Below, piece after piece: positions 14,691 through 28,900 of a stretch of 64,000 bases of DNA. The stretch comes from Trochalopteron elliotii (lineage: Eukaryota > Chordata > Aves > Passeriformes > Leiothrichidae): positions 1,024,665-1,088,664 of the forward strand of contig JANPWX010000340.1 in the NCBI GenBank assembly GCA_024734555.1. The letters are read 5' to 3'. The stretch's first letter is position 1. Each line of letters begins with the position of its first letter. Under the pieces are notes generated by a model, which made no database searches, had not been told where the DNA came from, and saw only the letters and a list, made by a program, of their open reading frames with translations. A program made the translations under genes and the position numbers.

Positions 14691-16924
14691 TCAGATACAG
14701 AAGACATTATAGTCAGCAAGGGCCTGCTCCTCTGCAACAGAACAGGAGAGATCTAAGTTATCCTTGCCCAGAGCCAAGTGCAAACACCCAGGCAGCCCTG
14801 GCACCCCATGGCTCCACACTGACCTGGGTTGTAGTAGTCATAGACCCGGACATGGCCTGGCTTCAGGCTGGTCACCTCAATCTCCTGCTCCAGGTGCAAG
14901 ACATATGTGTCAGAGATATGGCTCAGCTGGGGAGAAAATAAATGACAGTTCACTTATGAGCTGTTCTTTTTATTCCTCACCTGAATTTGATCCTATTAAC
15001 TGACAACAACAACTCTGTAGACTCAGGCACTGGACTTCAAGATGAATCTTCAGTATTCTGATCTGCTAGTCCCAGCCCTGGATTCTCCCAGCAACTCTGG
15101 CACTGCCCTCCACTCTTGCAGCTTCTCTAGCAGCATAGACATTCATTACCTTGTCCAAATAGATTGCAACACCTCCTTGTGTTTTCTCAGTTCTTCTCAC
15201 AGAGTGCCCATGCTGCAGCTAGGACAGGAGAGAGGAGGAAGCAATTTAGTTTTGTTTTGTGGAAGGAAAGTGTGAGACATCCCAACAAGGTTTATCTATG
15301 TTTGAGTGAGCAGATTCTCATTCACTCCCTCCCAAATGTATTTTGGACTCTTATCTCTTCAGGCTGATCTCACTACAGGGCCATTCAACTCCTGCAATCC
15401 CCAGGGACAAGAGCCTAAGCTACTTAGCTGACAGGGATATGGTAAACTGACTGGGCCAGAAGCATCACTATCCTCAAGACTCAAAGAAAGAGCCAACAAT
15501 ATGTGCTCAAGTTTGTTGTATGGCAGAGGGGAAGGGATTGCTCAAGGAAGAGACAGGCAACACCTTCCTACACAACCTTCCCCTCTCCTTGGGCACAGAT
15601 GGTTCCACTGACACAATATCCCCACCCTGATTCCACACTTCTTACAGACACCGCAGATGCTGGAGCCAGGGCAAATCCAGTCAGTAAGGACACCTCCAGA
15701 ATCACCATGTTGGAAGTGGATTTCTTCCCATTGTACCTGGGGGAGAAGATTAAAAAGAGATCCTCTGGGGGAAAGCACTAAAAAGAGAGTCTCTCCCAGC
15801 TTTCCCTCCCCTCTGCCACCAGCCCCTGTGTGCAGTGCCCTGATCCAGGCAGCCCAGCCAGGGCTGGGGCCAAGGCAGTCACTGCTCCCTCTCACAGGGT
15901 GCAGAGGATGGCTTGGCTTGGCTGCACTGCTCTGAGCATCCCCAGTCTGAGCTGACTACTGCACACCTCTCTCCTGCAAGAGCCAAGGCTCTCCATCTGG
16001 CCCTCCTGCTGAAACTGCCTGCTGCCTCCCCTGCAGCCAAGAAGCACCCTTCAGCTCTCCAGCCATTCCCAGCTTTCCTTCTCAAGTGGGATGAGATCTT
16101 TAGAGTCACCTGACATCGACATGGACAGTAACAGAGCGTGTATTGTCCTTGGTGCAATTGACTGGGTCAGTTCTCACTTTCAAGGCAAAGGATGTTGAGT
16201 CTTTTGGGGAGGGTGTGTTGTACCTCAGCACCATCTGCAGGGAGAGACAAAAAGACAGACTAAGACATTGATAATTAGCTTGATATCATCTATGATTTTT
16301 TTTTCCACTGGCTACTCAAGTCCTCAAGATTGGACCCCCGACAGTGAATGGATAAATGATACGCAGTAAGCACACTCATCCCAGTACCCAAAATAAAAGT
16401 CACTCAGATTGGAAACCTTCCATGGACTCCTTCTCAAACTTTCAATTGAGACAGTGCAAGTCAAGCACACAGCAGTGGGATCACTATAAGACATTTTCAT
16501 CTTCCAGTACTCTTGAGAGCTGTGGAAGCATCATGGTTCTCATATTTGGGCAGGTTCTGTCTATTTCCTCCCACACACAGATTTATTGCACCAGACTGGG
16601 ATTAAAGCACAGTCAATGCACATTACCTTCCACAAAGGTGCAACAGAGTTTTGGTTTTCACGAGATGAGGAGATGAGGGTGGTCACAGCAGGGTCTGTGG
16701 GAACCTACCCGAGTAAAGACACAGCAGCTGCCCTGGGCCTGCACCAAGAACTTGCCCGGGACCTCTGTCAGAGCTGCCTCCTGCACCAGCAGCCGGTTCT
16801 GGTAGGACACTTGGAACTTCTTCCCAAAGCCTCCATGGGACTTCACCCTCACTTCTGCATCCCCCTGCGTGCTGTGTGTCAGTGCTGCATACTTAGCCAA
16901 TGCCTGCAAGGCCACTACTGTGTC
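14691..16924 (-). CDS. A2ML1: A2ML1-type gene, exons 30-35: C-terminal receptor-binding part and stop
   Basis: Exon 30 16709-16924 (216 bases, DTVVALQALAKYAAL), exon 31 16110-16234 (125), exon 32 15646-15736 (91, STSNMVILEVSLLTGF), exon 33 15150-15218 (69), exon 34 14824-14926 (103, LKPGHVRVYDYYNP), exon 35 14691-14731 (41, EEQALADYNVFCI then TGA). Residues 1227-1440. The last Cys is the one expected near the family C-terminus. The A2M segment GFIPLKPTVK, which carries two LRP1-contact lysines, reads GFALAPASAV here. The stop codon is at 14691-14693. Confidence 0.93.
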
Positions 16925-19900
16925 CTGAAAAGGAAAACACAAATACATTTGCATCTCTGACATTCAGAGACACTTGAAATCAGCATCCTGAGGACCTCTA
17001 TTATCCAAGGGCTCCTTTGCCCAAAGCACTTACACTTGCATACATTGTGTGTGTATCTTGCAGAGGTTCTTTCTCAAGAAACATCCCCTTCCCTGGCCAT
17101 GAGTTACCTGTGTTGAGGCAAAGCCTCCATAGGCATTCTGCTGCCTGGTGAGCCAGGCCACGATGCCAGAGGCCGTGGTGATGTCAGACTCTGTGACATT
17201 TGGCTTGGAGAGCAGGGCCAGGAGGATGTAGGATGTCATCTCCACATCCACAGACACTGGCTGTGACCAAGGGCTGGTACTAGTTCTGGGCTTGGATGAG
17301 GTCTGACTCCAGTGGATCTGCCCATCTGGGAAAGGAAGGTTGTAGAGGGAATCTTGAGGGATGTCAGGGAAGAACTCCTGTGGCCTAGCCTCCTAGACAC
17401 AGTGGCTTGTGTCTGCAGAGACCATTGGGTGAACACTTTTTGGTTGGATCATCACATCATCAGGGCAGCTGAAAACCAATGTATTTTACAATACCTAACA
17501 CTCCATATTCCACATCAAGGTGACATACAAAAACTAATATGCCAAAATTCTGCATATGCATTACCTCCCAGCTGTCCAAATTCTGTATTGCCTTGTTTGC
17601 CAGGTTCACTAACTACCAGCCGTCCACTGGCCAACCCTGAGGGTTGGGGACTAACAAGACATGGGGCACCTTGCTTTCCTCTCTGGCATTTTGCAGTCCT
17701 GCACAAGAATGCCCAAGTCTCCCAACCCCAAATCTCCACTTCAGAAAAGGCAGGAGATCTGAAGGAAATCAACACCCACACCACAGTACTGGCAGCACAC
17801 GCCATGAGCTCCTTCAGTGGATGTCTAAAAACCCTCCTCAGTGAAGGGCCTGGAGGGTAAGGGTGTGTTGTTCCCAGGCTGCATGTCACCAAGGGCTCAG
17901 AAAGGTCACCTGTCCCTTCTCTGCTGCTCCCCTGGCACTGAGACCCCTGTACCTGTTCTGATGGCCTTTTGCTCAAGCACATCGAGGAGCTCCTGGGTTC
18001 TCTGAGAGTCCTTGGCCAGGGCAAAGGTGTAGGCCAGCAGGGCCTGGGTGTAGGTGCTGGCAGCCCTGGGCAGGGCAGGGGCCAGGCAGCCCAGAGCCCT
18101 GTGCACCACCGTGCTCTGTGGGAGAGAGGGACACAGTCCTGGTCACGCACACACCCCTGTGAGCCAGGCAGGCCCTGGGACATGAGCGGAAGCATGCACT
18201 GGCACAAGCCAGCACAGAAAGCACCCCACTCATTCACTCAGGTGACTCTGTGCCTGGACCTGCCCTCTCTGTGTCAGTGCAGCAGCAGTGTCTTCAGCCC
18301 TTGGTGGAACGTGCTGGACAGACCTCCCCCCTGAGCTGGTTTTGGGCTTCAGCAGTGCTCTCCCAATGAAATGAACAACTTTCCTGCAGGAAAGTCTTAT
18401 TTTCCCAGTCCAAACACTACAAGAGCAAAACCACACAACTGCAAATGTGTAGACATAGCCTGCTGAGCAGGGAGACTGTGTTTAATTCACCTTCACAGTG
18501 AATAATTGTACTTGTGGTGAAAAAAGGGTGACCTGAAGGACATCTATTGCCAGAAAGAATGTTAATTTCTATCTGTCTTCCTTTTTTTTTTTTGCATAAG
18601 CCCACTGCCTTCCATTCCACTGAAAAGCATCGCTGTTTCACTTACTTTTCAGATTTCCGAAGAACTTCACTTCTTGATGTCTACAATTGTGTTTCTCCAT
18701 CAAGTTAATTGGTTTTTTATTTGCCTGTACAACAGTCTAATAACTAGCCACAATCCTTAGCACTTGTAAGAGCTCCCTCTTATTGTTATTACTTAAGCAT
18801 GCAGTTTCAGCTGCCCTACAGCACTCCTTTCCCAGACTTCTGCTCTTTTTGTGAAGCTAAATCATATTAGGGGTTACATTATGTCTATTTACTTAACTGT
18901 GGGAGCAGCTCCATCCACCTCACCATCAGCCTTCAGCTTTGTAGGACCAGCAAGGGGATGGGAGGTGGGGGGAGCGGGAATGAGCAGCTCGTTCCTGGGA
19001 AATGGCCAACACAGTATCTAGCCATGAAGTCCAGTGGTCCCCAGTAGTTTAACCTCACCTTCTCCCTGCCAGGGATGCCTTCCTCGAAGGGAGAGTTTTT
19101 CCTGAGAAGCTGTAAAATCTTCCTCACCCACCCTATCACTTTGCCCACAAAGTCCCTCCACGGTGCTCTGTTGCCTACCCCAGTGTCACCACTAAGCTCT
19201 TGAAGATTCAGATCTTAAGGCAGGAGCATGGCAAAGAATCCCAGTATTTACCTCTGGTGTTGCTCCTGCCTCCAAGTATGCAGCAGTGATGTAGGCAGCC
19301 AAGGGCACTTCCCCATCTACACCTCCCTAAAAAAAAGCATATACATCCTAAAGGCTGTGAAAATTAATAGGCAAATACTGAAGCTTTTCAGGAGAGTTCT
19401 CACCTATCCCAGGCTTGCTCTCTCTCAAGAAAGCACAACAACACAGGCAAGTGAATTTAAACAATTACCAGCACACTTGACAAGAACTGTTTGTGCTGTC
19501 CTTCAAAGTGCACTAGCTCCTACCTTCATGAATGTGTGGAAAAGTTGTCCCACATTTTTGAAGCAACCACTGGGAAGCTGGTGGAATTCCAGCCAGGTGA
19601 GAGCAGCTTGGATAATCCGGTTGTCCAGGTAAATGTATGGCTTGGCTTGGACAAAGCATTTAACCACAAATGCAGTCAGCCTGATTGAGGAGAACAGAAA
19701 AAAAGGCATGAAAGAAGAAAGAGAGAATCAGATAGAGGTGGAGTGCATGAAAGAGCAGGAAGAATGAGTGGAAAGGAATAATCTAAGGAGAAGTTGAAGA
19801 AAAAACGTGGGAGTTTGAAACTGGCGGATTTCTCTTTACCAGTTGTGGTATTTCTAATGTGCTGGTTCAAGGTCAGTTCATCCCCAGGATTGGGGATGCC

Positions 19901-22900
19901 TACCCATGGGGTGCCCTAGTCCACAAAGCTTCTAGAACACTTTGGATCCAATAGGACAGCAAGGGTTTCATGCTGGAAGCAGAAAGCTGCCCACCTCCTG
20001 GCTGTCAGAGAGCAGGTAGACAGCAGGAGAGAGCCCAGGGCTTACCAAGTGTTACCATAGTCATCCTTGGTACCAAATTCACTGTAGGAGCCATCAGGGT
20101 GTTGATACTGCAGCTGTATCTGGTACCCTGGGAAGCAGGACAGGACATTGAGTGCTCACAGTGGTATTTGCAATGAAATTGCTGTGAAGGAATGGGGTGG
20201 TTGAGTGCTCCAGGTGGAATTGGAGTAGAAACCCAGGACTGTTGGGCACAGGGTAAGGCAGAGGGGCAAGGTGGGCCTGTTGTACTCACCATTGCGCAGG
20301 AATCCTGTTGCCCTGTCCTTGATCTCAGGGCTCAGCTGCCTCGTCTTCTCCAGGTACTGCAGCACATAGACAATGGGGGCAAACAGCACCATGTTCTGCT
20401 CCCCACAGCCATGGGGCATCTGCACCAGGTGGTCCAGGTTCTGCAGTGCCATCCCCAAGAGGTCCCCTGAAACAAAACATAAGCACCCTGACTACCTCCT
20501 GGGCAGTAGGATCCACCCCCTCCTACTTATGACCATTCCCAGCAGTGCATCAAGCAAGGTAGGCCTGGCGCAGCAGTGTGGGGACACCTCTGTCCAGCCA
20601 CCTTCTCCATCCTGCTGTGCCCCTCATATGAACTGAACACATTCCCATCCTGGCACGGAAGCTCATTAACACAACACTCTCTCCCTTGGTGAGTGTTTTA
20701 GGTTGTCAGTAAACGGGAAACAAAGCCACACACCTGGGAAGAACAAGGCAGTGGATCTTTGGAAACCTCAAAAGGGGTGTGGGGGAGTTTGGATTTGGGC
20801 TTTCCTAGGGCGAAACTCAGAGATATGGGATTTGCAAGGGTACTACCATGGCTTAATTCCTTACCAGTGACTGAGACAGTGGCTCTGACTGAACCTTCAA
20901 CCACATTTAGAGGCAACACCAGGGACACAGACTCTTCTGCTGGATTCCCTGACACCAGTCAGGTAAAGTGTGGGGAGAACAAAAAATAAAGAAATTCTGA
21001 TGAAAAAAGCCTCCAAAATCCCCAGAAACTGTTCAAGGCTGTTCTGTGATAGGTTCCCATTTTCCTGTCACAGAGACTGTAAATGACTTCAAAAATGCAT
21101 GTCCCATTCCATTCTTAACTTCCTCCATCCACTTCATGGTAACTGTGCTGTCCCAATGCCCCTCTTTATAAAGAGATTGAGAGGATTTTCTCCTGGAAAC
21201 CCTCATGGGTCAAAGCCACCTGTTTTTCTCTACAGAAATTACTCCATCTCATTAAAGATTTCAGTTGCAGGCTTGTCTTCTCAATGGTCCTCATACTCTC
21301 AAAATCAGCTGATGGCCCCATCATACACCATAAAACTCAAGACAGGAAGAGCAATCCTAAGCCATGTCCTCCAGTCTCATCATGTTCAGTAGTGTGGTTT
21401 TGTTTCCACAGGTGAAAAAGGCGTCAAAATGTCACATTAGTGCCAGAGATGTTGATGGTAAAATACCAAACCTTCCCACATCCCTGCCTAGGAGAAAGCC
21501 CAAGCTGGCACCACAATTAAAACATGCTTCTGTAGCTTCATCATGCAGACAGACAAAACAGTTCAACACATGGAAATACCCAGAAGGTGGTTAGGCAGGA
21601 AGAGGGGGATGAACAGGGTGGAAGAAGAAAACAATCCATCTACCTTTTTGGGGACACAGGATGGAGCTGTGAGCCTTTTCTACCAACACTCCCTCTGGCT
21701 GTTGGAGCACATAAAAGCAGCATTTTAATGAGCACCCAGGAGAGAAACGGGATTACGAGTGGATTAGAAGAAGGTACGTTCAGAATCCTGGTTCAGGGTG
21801 GACAGTCAGCTGGAGTATCATAATCATACAAAAATGCAAACTACTTTCAATCATTTTCACTTTGGATCAGAAACCAGCATGTATTTTCAGAATATCCTAA
21901 ATTCTGAATATCTGTAAAAATGGTGCTGTAAGATTCAGCAGAGAACTCATGGAGCAAGGACATAAAAGAGTGTTTAAAGTTTTCCGTGGTATGAAGTGGA
22001 GGATGTCCCTTTACCTTTTACATCCATCAACCCTCAGACCCTGAGATGATAATTACACATTTTGAATAGCAAGGGGTAACTCCCAAAATCAGCACAGACA
22101 AAATCTGGTAATTGCACAAAGCCTACTTTGAGGCTTAGGTAACAGAACAGCTTGACTGACCCGGACTTGAACGTGTTTGGTGATGATGTCTTTCTGTCCT
22201 TGTTTTGGGACAAATGGTATCTCCCCACCACAGAGCTCTTTGGTGGCCACAGCCTCTGTGCTGAGGGTGATGTTCATGAGCCCTGAAAATAACACACATT
22301 TAGGTGCATAAGACACCTTCTGAGGAAACACTTCCCATTAGTAGCATAGACATCACCTGCTGACAACAAAAGTTTTGGTCAGAGCCCTATATGTCTCTGT
22401 ACCTCCTAGCACAGGCTTGCAAGTAACCATAGGATAAGTGCAAATAACTACTCTCTGGGTAACAGAGCAAACAGCTCCTCACTCTATGTCAGCTCTTACA
22501 AAACATCCCCACTTTGGTCCTCCCCCTTCCCAATTCCACCACCCCACCTCCCTGTGCTCCTCACCCAGGTGCTCAGCTGTGACACTCCACCGAAAGGTCT
22601 TGGCTTCCCCAGCACATAAGCAGCTGCTGTAGACACAGCCTTTGCATGGCTTCAGCTGGAAGTGTGCAAACTCCTCCAGGGTCACTTGGATCTGAGGGGC
22701 AGCAGGGATGGCAGGTGGCAATAAATAAACATCAACAACACAAAAAGGAAGCCTACAGAGAGGGGAAGCAGGGGCACAGCCTGAGAGGAATACACACAGA
22801 TTGTTTGATTACCCAGGGATCAGGCTGGGAAAGCTGAAATCCTGGCAACCTGGCCAGGGTTATCAAGGGCAACAAATGTGTGTTTGTGCTTGGGACTGTG

Positions 22901-25900
22901 TGGGACAGTGTGTGGGACCTTGCACTTGGCCCTGCTGAACTTCATGGGGTTTGCACAGGCCCAACTCTCAAGCCTGTCAAGAGTGCTTCCTTATTTCTCC
23001 TTTTAAAACTGGACGTAATGTTTTCCCTTTTCCAGTCAGAGGGAATGTCACTGAATGGCCGTGACTTCTCAAAGAGGATTTGGAAGTGGATGATCCTTAA
23101 GGTCCCTTGTCCTATGTGTCTGTGATCACAGGCAACAGGTGTCAGCCATGTCCACTTTCCTTGCAGAGGCTATCAGGGCTCACCTACCCTCATGCATTGC
23201 TGCAGGTTGTTGAAGACCATGGCCTTCAAGTAGAAGGTCTCATCCTGGACCACAGAAGATGGCAGTGGCAGCTCCACATGAAAGGGCTTGGAAACGATGA
23301 GCCGGGAGGCTGGAGCAAACCCAAAGCCATTACTTCCTGTGCAGAACATTCCTGCTTTCCATTCTGTGATGGTGTCAGGCACAGAGACAGGGATACTCTT
23401 GTTCCCACTGGGGCTGGGGAGAAGTAGACAGTGACAGAAGCATTTAATTGAATGATGCCATATGCCACACCAGGTGACCTGCTCTGTGTCCTTCTCTGCA
23501 GAGCACTCCATCCCCTCACCTCAGTCCAACCCCTACTGAACTTGCTGCCCTTGCAGGGTTACAACTAAGTCCCTGTAGAAGTGGGGACCCCACCTCAGGT
23601 GCTTATATCGACAGAACACTTGGGTCAATAGGTTACATGGCTGCAAGATGCCATCAATCATAGACAGCACTTGCCCTTTGCACATCTAAAAATGGCTTAC
23701 AGATGTCAGCAGTCTCATTCTTCTTGGCCTAGAAATGGAAAACCAGAGAGCAACAGGACTAGCAGCAGTAGGGCTTAGCAGATGAGGTTGGTCCAGCCAT
23801 TCTCTGTCCTGTGAGCCACTGACAGCTTAAAGCCCAGCATGAGGGCAGGGCAGAGACTTGTCCTATGCACACATCACAACTTTTGAGAGGAGCAGACTGT
23901 TCTGCAGCTGCCACCACAGCTGACACAAAAAGCAAACATAGCTAAGGATACTGGTATTTTTTGGCTTATTTCACCATCCGTGTGCAGGAAGGCAACACAC
24001 ACAACACAGAAACCTTTTGGTGACTCAGATCATGTTGGTGAATGTCACAGAGGAAATATCTGCTGCTAGGGGTGAAGAGGTGGATGTGTCTGTAAGGACA
24101 GTGGAGGTGGGAGAGGGTAGATGTTGATGGGAAATATGCTCAGGATCTGGCTTGAGCATATTTCAGTCTTCAAAGAACACATGGGAAAATTTTGAAGTCT
24201 CAGATGAAAAATCTCCAAAAGCTTGCTCAGCAGACCCTGTGTACACACTGAGCCTGTCTCACAGGAGACAATTTTCAGTCCTGTGAAGGACTTCTATGGA
24301 CATCAGCTTCCCCTGAATACCAGGATATATCTGTGAGCACACTTTGGGAAATGCAAGCCCACAGGACTACCAAAAGCAGAGCATAGGCAGTAAACTAACC
24401 TGTTTGGCTGCACCTCATGCTTTCCTATCTTCCTGTGCTAGCCACCTCTCATGGATGACCAGCCCTTCTAGTAGAGGAGAATGCATTTAATGCATAGATC
24501 AGCTCCAGCAATGAACAGCCTACAGGTATGAGCCCCATGATGTATGTCCTTAAGTGTCTTGGACAGCTGCCTATGATCTAAACTCAGCTGCATCTGCTGC
24601 CACTCCCAGCCACACAAAATGACCCAGACTAAACCCCCACTGCTTGGTTTACTCACCCCACAGAATACAAATTCCACAGCCAGGTTTGGTGAAAATGCTT
24701 GTGTACTTTCTCTTCAGCTGAAGAAAAAGGTGGAAACATAGTGGGCTGATAGGTTGATGTCAGATGCTCTGTTGGAAACACCAAAAACCTATAGTCACCA
24801 CGTGGTCCTCAGGTTCCAGTTAAGAGCAGAGGAGCTCCAGCACAGCTCAGGCTGCAGAAGATTCAGTCAGCTCTTGGGAAGCATGGCAACAGAACAAAAT
24901 GTGCTGTCCCAAATTCTAAAATCCCTCGCCTCATTTCAAATGTCAGAGGTGCTTTGGGCTTTACTTACATGTGGAGGCACCATGGGACAGGCAACATTTC
25001 CCTCACTCCAGAGATAAAACCTGGGATCCAGACATCCCACTAACAGCCCTCACATTAGCACAAGAGGTTTAGGGACAAGAGACCCTCTTTCTCCTCCATT
25101 TGCACTCACAGCAAGAGCTGCCTCTTGGCTCAAACCCAGGACTGCTTTCACATGAAAGACTAAGCCTCCCATGTAAGAAGAAACAGCTGGTAAATGCTTA
25201 CTGTTATACGCTTTATAGCGCTGGGCAAACGTCAACATGGGCCTGGAAATAAACGTGCCTGTTCCCCGCCGCATAGATGTCAATGGAGTGGTGGGACATA
25301 ATCTGGGTTTCTTGATATTGGTGTTGGACATAATTTTCAACCCCATTTCCTGTAGGAAAAAATTAATCACCATAAGATTGCCCTCTCCTCTCTACCCTCT
25401 GCCCTTGTGCCTTCCTGTCCCCTCATGCAGTGGGGACTTGGCTGTCCTCTGTATTCTCTTGTTTCATTTTAAGAAGGAATAATTCATATCCCCAGCAATG
25501 GGCAAACAAGGTCTTCTAAGGTAATTCATCTGGCCTGAGTCAGCCAAATTTATTCCTTTTCAAACACATGGTCATCTGGGTACTATGCCTTCTCTGCCTG
25601 CAGGGTGCAATTGCTCCTGCTATGAAGATTAAACAAATTGTGTGAAATCCAATTAAAGTAATGAATAATCATTGGCATCCTGACTCACACAACCCAAGTG
25701 TGGCAACCACACAATGATTTTGCCTTATACAAATAACAAGTGAGTTACAAGGGCCTAAACTGCACCTGTTCACTGTCCTGTCTGCAATGGCATCTCTTGG
25801 ATATTGATAAAGTCAGGGGCCACATTTCCCTCAGTTCATGAATTATCTCAACCCACCAAATCAACCATTTTTACCCTGAATGCCGTAAACACATCAGGCT

Positions 25901-28900
25901 CATCAGAAGTTGGCAACCCGCATGAACGATCATCTTCAGACACTTGGGGAGGATACCTGGAGTTATAAACAGGTGGGAACAGCCCATAGATCTGAGAAAG
26001 CAAGGAAAAAAAAATAATCAGTGCCAAATAAGCCTGGCATTCCCTTCCTCTCACACATCCAAGGCCTGTTTGAGTTGCTTCTGGCTACTGTGCGTGAAGC
26101 CATGCCAGAAAGCCCAGGATCACAGTCACTTCCTGGCTCTCCTCTGATAGTGCCAGCACAGAAGCTGTTTTACCACTCAGTGATGCTCAACCTCTTCCTT
26201 AATCCCTAATCCCTACCCACCCACACTGGGAGTGCTGCTGACCCCTCCAGGCCATGCTTTCAGTTTCCTGGAGTTAAGTTTTGCACAGGTGCAGTGGTCT
26301 CGTGTCAGTAGGGAAGGGAAAATGTCAGAGCAGGTTCACTCACCAAGTGGCTTCTCAGTTCTTTTCCTGGCTTTGTCCAAAAGGCACTTGCATCCACAGC
26401 CCAGACAGCACACGTGGAGCCAGGAGCTGCCTGCAGGTGGAGGCCAACCTCTGAGCCAGGAAGTGTCTCTGGCGTTGAGAAGCTCAGCTCCACCTGGACG
26501 GGAATAATGCAGGCAATGCCTGAGTGACATTTCTAAGGGTGGTCGCCCTAGAAGTAGGTCACTTCCCAGCCAGGGAAGGGACCTACATGAAGAGAGTTTC
26601 CAAAGACCTGCCTTGGGTAGAAACCCAAGGACCCCCAGAAGTTATTAAAAACCACCACACTGAGGTTCTAACAGGAAAGATGGCAGAGGAGGAGACATCA
26701 GTGTACACATGGAGACATTCCCGAGTCAGAGCACAGTGCTCTCTTCTTTACCAGCAAACCAGCCAGCCATGGTAACACATCTCACAGCTGTCTTATGAAG
26801 CCCCTTCTTCTGGGGCCCCAGATCAAAAATAAGCCTAGACCTTATCTCCAGGCTGTTTGTGGGATTGGCCTCAGTTTCCTGAAGCTCTTCCTGTTCTTGC
26901 TTGAATCTGACTGTCTATGGCAGACAAACAGCTGTGGAGCAGAGCTAATGCCCTCTCAGAAATTCACCTTTGAAGTGCAAGACACAGCCAAGAAAGCAGA
27001 TTCGCAAGGACATCACAATGACCAGATTCACTCAGCCCTTTCTGGATGGCCAGTAAAATCCACTTCTTCCATCATTCACTTTCAGATTTCATCCCAATAC
27101 CATGTACTAGCAATTCTAATTGTCTGCTGCAGCAGCAGAGCAGCCCTAAGCTCTTCTGAGAACCACACAAATGACCTGTGCTGAGCTAGATTATCTATGA
27201 TCCTACCAGGCTGCAGTTGCCTATGGAGACAGACAGCAACTCTCTGCCTTTCCCAAACATTGCAGCAGCCCCCACAATGCTGAACACACACTTGCTCCAA
27301 ACATCACAGCACAGCTCAGCAATCACAAACTGCAGTTCATGTGACAGCACCACACACAGTATCAGCCACACACAGCGACACAGCCCTCCTTTCATTGCAG
27401 CAGACACATCCACACTCACACATTCAGTCATTAGTCACTCAGACACAAACCCTACCTTGTTTCTGAAACACGTGGAGACGCTGAAGATGGCAGAGTCAGC
27501 AATGATTTTTCCATTAGGGAAGATGACATAAACAACAAGTCTTGGAGCTGGAGCATAGGTCAAGCTGAACGTAAGAGGGATGGAGAAGGAGCTTTCCAGC
27601 ACTAGATGAAGAGAGGGAATAAGAGGAAGTAGATTTGGTAGTGAAAATTGAGTCTGATCCGCTTTGCCATTCTGCATGTGCCTGTTTAAATCCTCTCCTC
27701 CTTTACTGAAGTGTTTCAAGACCAAAGAGATTTCCAGAGACAACTGAAACAATCATCACATCTCTGGATCTGGTATTCAAGACCAGCAAAAGACTTTTCC
27801 GTTTATTGCCTTGGGGACACGAAACGCTACTGTGGAGCTCAAACTTGGCTCCACAAAGAGTGAGAGTCTCAGATATCTTTCAAAGCCTCCTCTCACCCAA
27901 CATCTCCCATCCCATCACCAATGACCTTGGTGACCTTGTCCAAAATACTTATAATTCAGGTTTTAAAAAACAAGAGCTGGAGAAATAGGCAACAATGGGT
28001 CAACAGACATCAAAATTATAAACTCTGGCATCCTAATTACCCAGATTATTTGTAGATAGAGTTGCTGTGGAGGGTAAGGCTACAGTTTCATGCTGCTTGC
28101 AGGAGCAGCGGCAAAAGCAGACTTGAAGACAACAGAGGATGAGCCTATGGGCTGAGAAATGCTGAGTATTCTTCTCTTAGTACAAGGCAGGAGGGCAAAG
28201 GGAACATGAAATCTGGAAAGGCACAGTGCTTTGATGCAGCACACAAGTGGTGAGCCACCCCTACATTGCAGGGAAGTTTATGCCACTTATCCAAATGCAA
28301 GTGGATGCCACAGACCACTGAGTGCTTGCTAGACATGACACTGGGGAGTGCACTTACTTCTTGGCAGCCCAACCCAAACAGTCTGCTGACCTGCATGGAC
28401 TATCTCTCTTTTCCCTGTGACCTAGAGAAGAACACAGAAAGGGATGGTCACATAGACACATAGCCTTTGGGATCACTAAGAAGATCGAAGTAGCCCTGAA
28501 ATTAAATTGGGAGATTAAATGGGGGTTGGAGGAGGAATATTAGCTTTATTTGCTCTCAGCTAGTAAGGAGAGCTCAGGGATGAAGTGAGGTAGGGGAGGA
28601 CAGGTAAGGCCAATACCTGCCCTGCACCTGTGCAGAGCCTAAAAGAAAGGTTCTGCCTTTGTTGCTATTACTGCAGTACCAGAATCAAAACCAGGATCCA
28701 GTTCCATGATGACTGGAGGAACTCCCTGTCCTGGCCTGAGGCAAGACTATCAAATATCAGGCTTGAACCTCTAAGAGATGCTGATCTTGGGCCTTCAGCT
28801 GTTGCACACTAGGGCTTTCCCAGAAACTCACAAAGTAGGAGAAAATGACTCGCTTGGGCCCATGTTCCAGGTCTTCCTCATGAATTCTGAAGTCCACCTG

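Noticed and set aside
17515..18237. A 240-codon minus-strand open frame, the longest in the window
   Set aside because: It overlaps exon 28 of the complete A2ML1-type gene in another frame and runs through flanking introns; GC-rich sequence makes long frames easy.
28672..28735. A 64-base block considered as exon 13 of the complete gene
   Set aside because: Right length, but it has an in-frame stop and a poor donor; 28358-28421 matches the paralogue's exon 13 and is open.
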